DNA of 60,552 nt. Source: a virus. Each line of letters opens with the position of its first letter. The stretch's first letter is position 1. The notes below the pieces were generated by a model. That model had not been told where the DNA came from. It searched no databases and saw only the letters and a list, made by a program, of their open reading frames with translations. The DNA is taken from IMG/VR virus record IMGVR_UViG_3300046513_000201, positions 1 to 60,552 of that record. One strand, written 5' to 3'. Below, piece by piece: positions 58,365-60,552 of the stretch. The position numbers were made by a program, and so were the translations under genes.

Positions 58365-58381
58365 GTTTGCAAAATGTCAAC
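58365..58381. promoter_or_regulatory. Operator between methyltransferase and GcrA-like genes
   Basis: GTTTGCAAAATGTCAAC (GTTGACATTTTGCAAAC on the minus strand, with a TTGACA box) lies in the 32-bp gap between the two genes. It may give the GcrA-like gene separate control. Confidence 0.55.
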
Positions 58382-58382
58382 G

Positions 58383-59951
58383 CTACAGCGAAGAAAAAAG
58401 CGGCAAGTCTTCCGGAGAAGCCACCACGGTCCGGGCTCGCTTCTTTTCGTCGGGGCCCGCAAGAATGAGCTTCATCCGCTTCGCGATGTCCCTTTGATAC
58501 GCGGGCTCCCGCTCGATAAGGATGGCGTCACACCCTTCCCAATACGCCCCGGCCCCGGTGGAACCGGTTCCCGCGAAGCAATCCAAGACGGTTCCACCCT
58601 TCCTCGTTGTCAGCCGGACAAGCCAGCGCATCAGGTCCACCGGTTTAACCGTGGGGTGTTTGGAGCCGAGCCGGTCGTCGCCGTCCGCTTTCGCCGAATA
58701 GAAGAACCTGGCGGCGGAGCCTTCATCCATGCGTGGGTCCGAAGTGGCGCGGTTCGCGAAGGCCCCGTGCGTGTTCTTTGTGGACGCGCTGGCTTCGGTC
58801 CCGTTGACCCTGCCTTGCGCTCCGGATGCGTCGGGAAACGCCGCCATGACTTCCGGCGACCCGTCTGTGATGATGTTCGCCGGGAACCGGCCTTCCGATG
58901 GGCGCGCCGCACCATTCTTGCCGAGACCGTTGTTCTCTTCGGTCCAGGTCCCGCCACCGGCGGCTTTACCACCCCATCCCGTCACCTTCTCCGCATCGAT
59001 TTTGCAAGCCCGGACGTTGAGCGCACCGGTGCCCCAATAAAGGACGTTTTCGGCAACGGTGGCGGCCCTCATGAGAAGCACGGGAGACACGACCATTTCG
59101 CCGGTCTCGTCATCCATAACCAGTTGGCTTTCGCGAGGCACCGCCAACGGCTTCCTAGCCACAACGATAGGCTCCCACGCCGGTTTAAGCGCGGTGCCCC
59201 ATCCGTCCCACTCTTCCGCCTCCGGAAGGGCATAGGCGGTGATTTCGCGGCTGTACTCTTCGCGCTCCCCACCCTTGCCGATGTTGAGCATTGCGGAGTT
59301 ACGCATATCGTTGGCAATAATTTCGGTCCCGATAACAGCACCGATAACCCCGGCCCGCCGCCGGAAACAGGACTCAATCCGCCCACGGATGCCCTTGGAG
59401 ACGCCACGCTTATCCCGTGCCTTCGCCCATGAGTTCAAGCGATTGTATCGGGTCCGCTCTCGTGGGTTCGCCGCCAGCCATTCTTGGAACCGGTGTTGCT
59501 CGATACCCTTGGGGACATCATGGCTTTTCGGGAAGCCGGTACCGTATGCCCACGCCGCCTGATCCCGGATTTCAAACCCGGCGTCCTCGATAGCCACCGC
59601 CATCCGGTGATAGGTTCGGGTCCCGGAGAACGCGACGAGATGGGCCCCAGGCTTAAGCACCCGGAACACCTCCGCCCAGAATTCGGAGGCGAAGGCGGTC
59701 TCGCCGGTATCCCACTGTTGACCCATGAAACCGGCGGATGCCCGTGCATAGGCACCGGCGGCCCCGTCCTTCGGTGTAGCCGCCGCCGCGTTGTCGGAAC
59801 CGAAACGCTTAACTATGGATACCAAAGCGTAAGGAGGATCCATGACACCGGCGTCTATCGAATTGTCCGGGATATCCTTGAGGCGGTCCCGGCAGTCGCC
59901 AGGCTTCAAAGTAACGCGTCCGCCGAAAAATAAAGTATCATCTATCTTCAA
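58383..59951 (-). CDS. Beta-class DNA N6-adenine/N4-cytosine methyltransferase
   Basis: This 522-aa protein has motif IV DPPY at 38-41 and motif I (TVLDCFAGTGSTGAGAYWEG) near the C-terminus, the order of beta-class enzymes such as CcrM. GFMGQQWDTG, FRVLKPGAHLVAFSGTRTYH and EDAGFEIRDQAAWAYGTGFP are shared by a large group of phage methyltransferases. The 300-residue middle holds the target-recognition region. The target is not predictable by eye; GANTC would be suggestive given the GcrA homologue downstream. It overlaps the upstream gene by four bases. Confidence 0.85.
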   Translation of the reverse strand: MKIDDTLFFGGRVTLKPGDCRDRLKDIPDNSIDAGVMDPPYALVSIVKRFGSDNAAAATPKDGAAGAYARASAGFMGQQWDTGETAFASEFWAEVFRVLKPGAHLVAFSGTRTYHRMAVAIEDAGFEIRDQAAWAYGTGFPKSHDVPKGIEQHRFQEWLAANPRERTRYNRLNSWAKARDKRGVSKGIRGRIESCFRRRAGVIGAVIGTEIIANDMRNSAMLNIGKGGEREEYSREITAYALPEAEEWDGWGTALKPAWEPIVVARKPLAVPRESQLVMDDETGEMVVSPVLLMRAATVAENVLYWGTGALNVRACKIDAEKVTGWGGKAAGGGTWTEENNGLGKNGAARPSEGRFPANIITDGSPEVMAAFPDASGAQGRVNGTEASASTKNTHGAFANRATSDPRMDEGSAARFFYSAKADGDDRLGSKHPTVKPVDLMRWLVRLTTRKGGTVLDCFAGTGSTGAGAYWEGCDAILIEREPAYQRDIAKRMKLILAGPDEKKRARTVVASPEDLPLFSSL

Positions 59952-60256
59952 AACAAATCTCCCTGTTTAGGTGGCGAAAGCACGACCTCCGCTATTACAA
60001 CCGGTTGTACCGCTGCCGGTTCAACCGGCGATATGCGCGTCGCTTTAACGGGCTTTTCAGCAACTTCAGTTTGTGAAACGACACCACGATGTAGGTAGCA
60101 ACTCCACCGACCCGGCCTCCCGTGTCGCAATGACACATCGAATCCATATGGTGCGTTTGCGACACCACACGACGCACATGGGTGGAAAAACGCTGTTCCG
60201 CCGCCTTCTATGGGGATCAGCCGAGGCCGGAAATCGTCACTCTCTACAACCATCAT
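59948..60256 (-). CDS. First gene of leftward early operon, zinc-binding type
   Basis: This 102-aa protein has FFHPCASCGVANAPYGF (CxxC) and RWSCYLHRG (CxxH), a possible zinc finger in the N-terminal 60 residues. The C-terminal part is a proline- and valine-rich tail ending PPKQGDLF, which resembles clamp-binding or SSB-type tails. It is the first gene after the leftward early promoter. Function unknown. Confidence 0.6.
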   Translation of the reverse strand: MMVVESDDFRPRLIPIEGGGTAFFHPCASCGVANAPYGFDVSLRHGRPGRWSCYLHRGVVSQTEVAEKPVKATRISPVEPAAVQPVVIAEVVLSPPKQGDLF

Positions 60257-60270
60257 TTTGCATTCTCTGA

Positions 60271-60300
60271 ATTAGAGTTGACGTTTTGTAACCATGATTC
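60271..60300 (-). promoter_or_regulatory. Leftward early promoter (PL-like) with operator and GANTC
   Basis: On the minus strand TCTAAT (complement of 60271-60276) matches the -10 consensus at five of six positions. The operator at 60277-60293 fills the 17-bp spacer. No TTGACA is present at -35; in its place lies a GANTC site (GATTC, 60296-60300). The message would start about 10-15 bp before the gene at 60256. The 260 bp from here to the end contain no gene I can support. Confidence 0.55.
60277..60293. promoter_or_regulatory. Operator at leftward early promoter
   Basis: GTTGACGTTTTGTAACC is a near-consensus operator in the spacer of the leftward early promoter. Confidence 0.6.
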
Positions 60301-60509
60301 CGACGACTTCGAACGACTTGTTGCTTGGCTTTCATTCAACCGATACGACAGTAATAAATCATCTAGGTAACAGGACTTCCCGAAGTTATTCATAAGAAGA
60401 ACCAAGGGAATCTGACGTGATCCACTAAGACATGCCCGCGTAACTATCACGGGCGTGAACTGTTAGTTTCGTCTTTGCTAAAAGATGTTTGGTTTGAAAT
60501 TGAAAAGCC

Positions 60510-60530
60510 GGAGCCAACCGGTTCTTTTTT
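60510..60530 (+). terminator. Possible terminator at genome junction
   Basis: GCCGG-AGCCAA-CCGGT forms a short hairpin with one G-T pair when extended, followed by TCTTTTTTC, which is part of the terminal repeat. It would end any rightward transcript before the repressor promoter. Confidence 0.45.
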
Positions 60531-60552
60531 CTGTCGCGGGAGGAGAAAAAGT
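60521..60552. repeat. 32-bp terminal direct repeat, right copy
   Basis: Identical to bases 1-32. Together the copies show that the window closes on itself. Confidence 0.9.

Noticed and set aside
58281-59432. 383-codon frame opposite the methyltransferase
   Set aside because: The sense strand has full methyltransferase motifs; the antisense frame has none.
60253-60450. Short frames on both strands at the right end
   Set aside because: They overlap the leftward early promoter and operator and show no ribosome site or family.
1-60552. CRISPR arrays, insertion sequences or complete tRNA genes
   Set aside because: No regularly spaced repeats, no transposase and no full cloverleaf were seen; the only tRNA-like sequence lacks its 5' part.

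Overview
The window looks like one complete temperate phage genome. Its first and last 32 bases are identical (1-32 = 60521-60552), so it is probably a circularly closed or terminally redundant molecule of about 60,520 bp. The host is most likely an alphaproteobacterium, probably in the Rhizobiales. The reasons are the high GC, a phage homologue of GcrA (an alphaproteobacterial sigma-70 cofactor), a copy of the 3' part of a CAT-anticodon tRNA at the putative attP, and a P2-like tail set of the kind seen in prophages of that group. The virion is a mosaic: a lambda-type head (Nu1/A-like terminase, lambda-type portal, S49 protease with scaffold, gpD-like decoration, gpE-like capsid) on a P2-type contractile tail (sheath, tube, E/E', tape measure, U, X, D, V, W, J, I).

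Layout. 1-7732 (+): a CI-like repressor, then a tightly overlapping early operon with a YqaJ exonuclease and RecT annealing pair, a Spo11/Topo VI-A-like Toprim protein, an HNH protein, small HTH proteins and nucleotide-metabolism genes. 7686-7941: a candidate attP made of a 48-bp tRNA segment between two identical 20-bp repeats. 7995-11028 (+): a sliding-clamp homologue, a small membrane protein, a tyrosine integrase and an HTH regulator. 11251-35393 (-): one late block of about 24 kb running from the terminase through head and tail to lysis (endolysin, i-spanin, overlapping o-spanin, holin candidate). 35490-37646 (+): a DUF3489 gene and a run of very small coupled genes. 37650-39460: an AT-rich island with two displaced structural-type genes and two clusters of TGTATTTTTT iterons, the best origin candidate. 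39495-44721 (+): accessory early genes, including a frameshifted DNA-methyltransferase-like gene at a G9 tract. 44794-51519: a second receptor-interaction module (polysaccharide-lyase-like protein, large collagen-like S74 fibre, alpha/beta hydrolase). 51593-60256 (-): a replication and modification operon (primase-helicase, VRR-NUC nuclease, SF2 helicase, GcrA homologue, DNA methyltransferase).

Regulation is the most unusual part. Two different palindromic motifs recur across the genome. The first is a 17-bp operator close to GTTTGCAAATTGCAAAC / GTTGACGNTTTGCAAAC. It lies at the repressor promoter, the early rightward promoter, the early leftward promoter and the late promoter, and also inside several genes, which resembles the dispersed stoperators of mycobacteriophage L5. 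The second is TATGCGTGGCGCATA, which sits between the -35 and -10 boxes of promoters for the HTH gene at 10783 and for the accessory operons at 39495 and 41734, and in front of the integrase operon. A third layer may be methylation: the GcrA homologue and methyltransferase lie in the leftward early operon, whose promoter carries a GANTC site where a -35 box is missing.

All functions are assigned by reading the sequence and recalling protein families. No database search was run.
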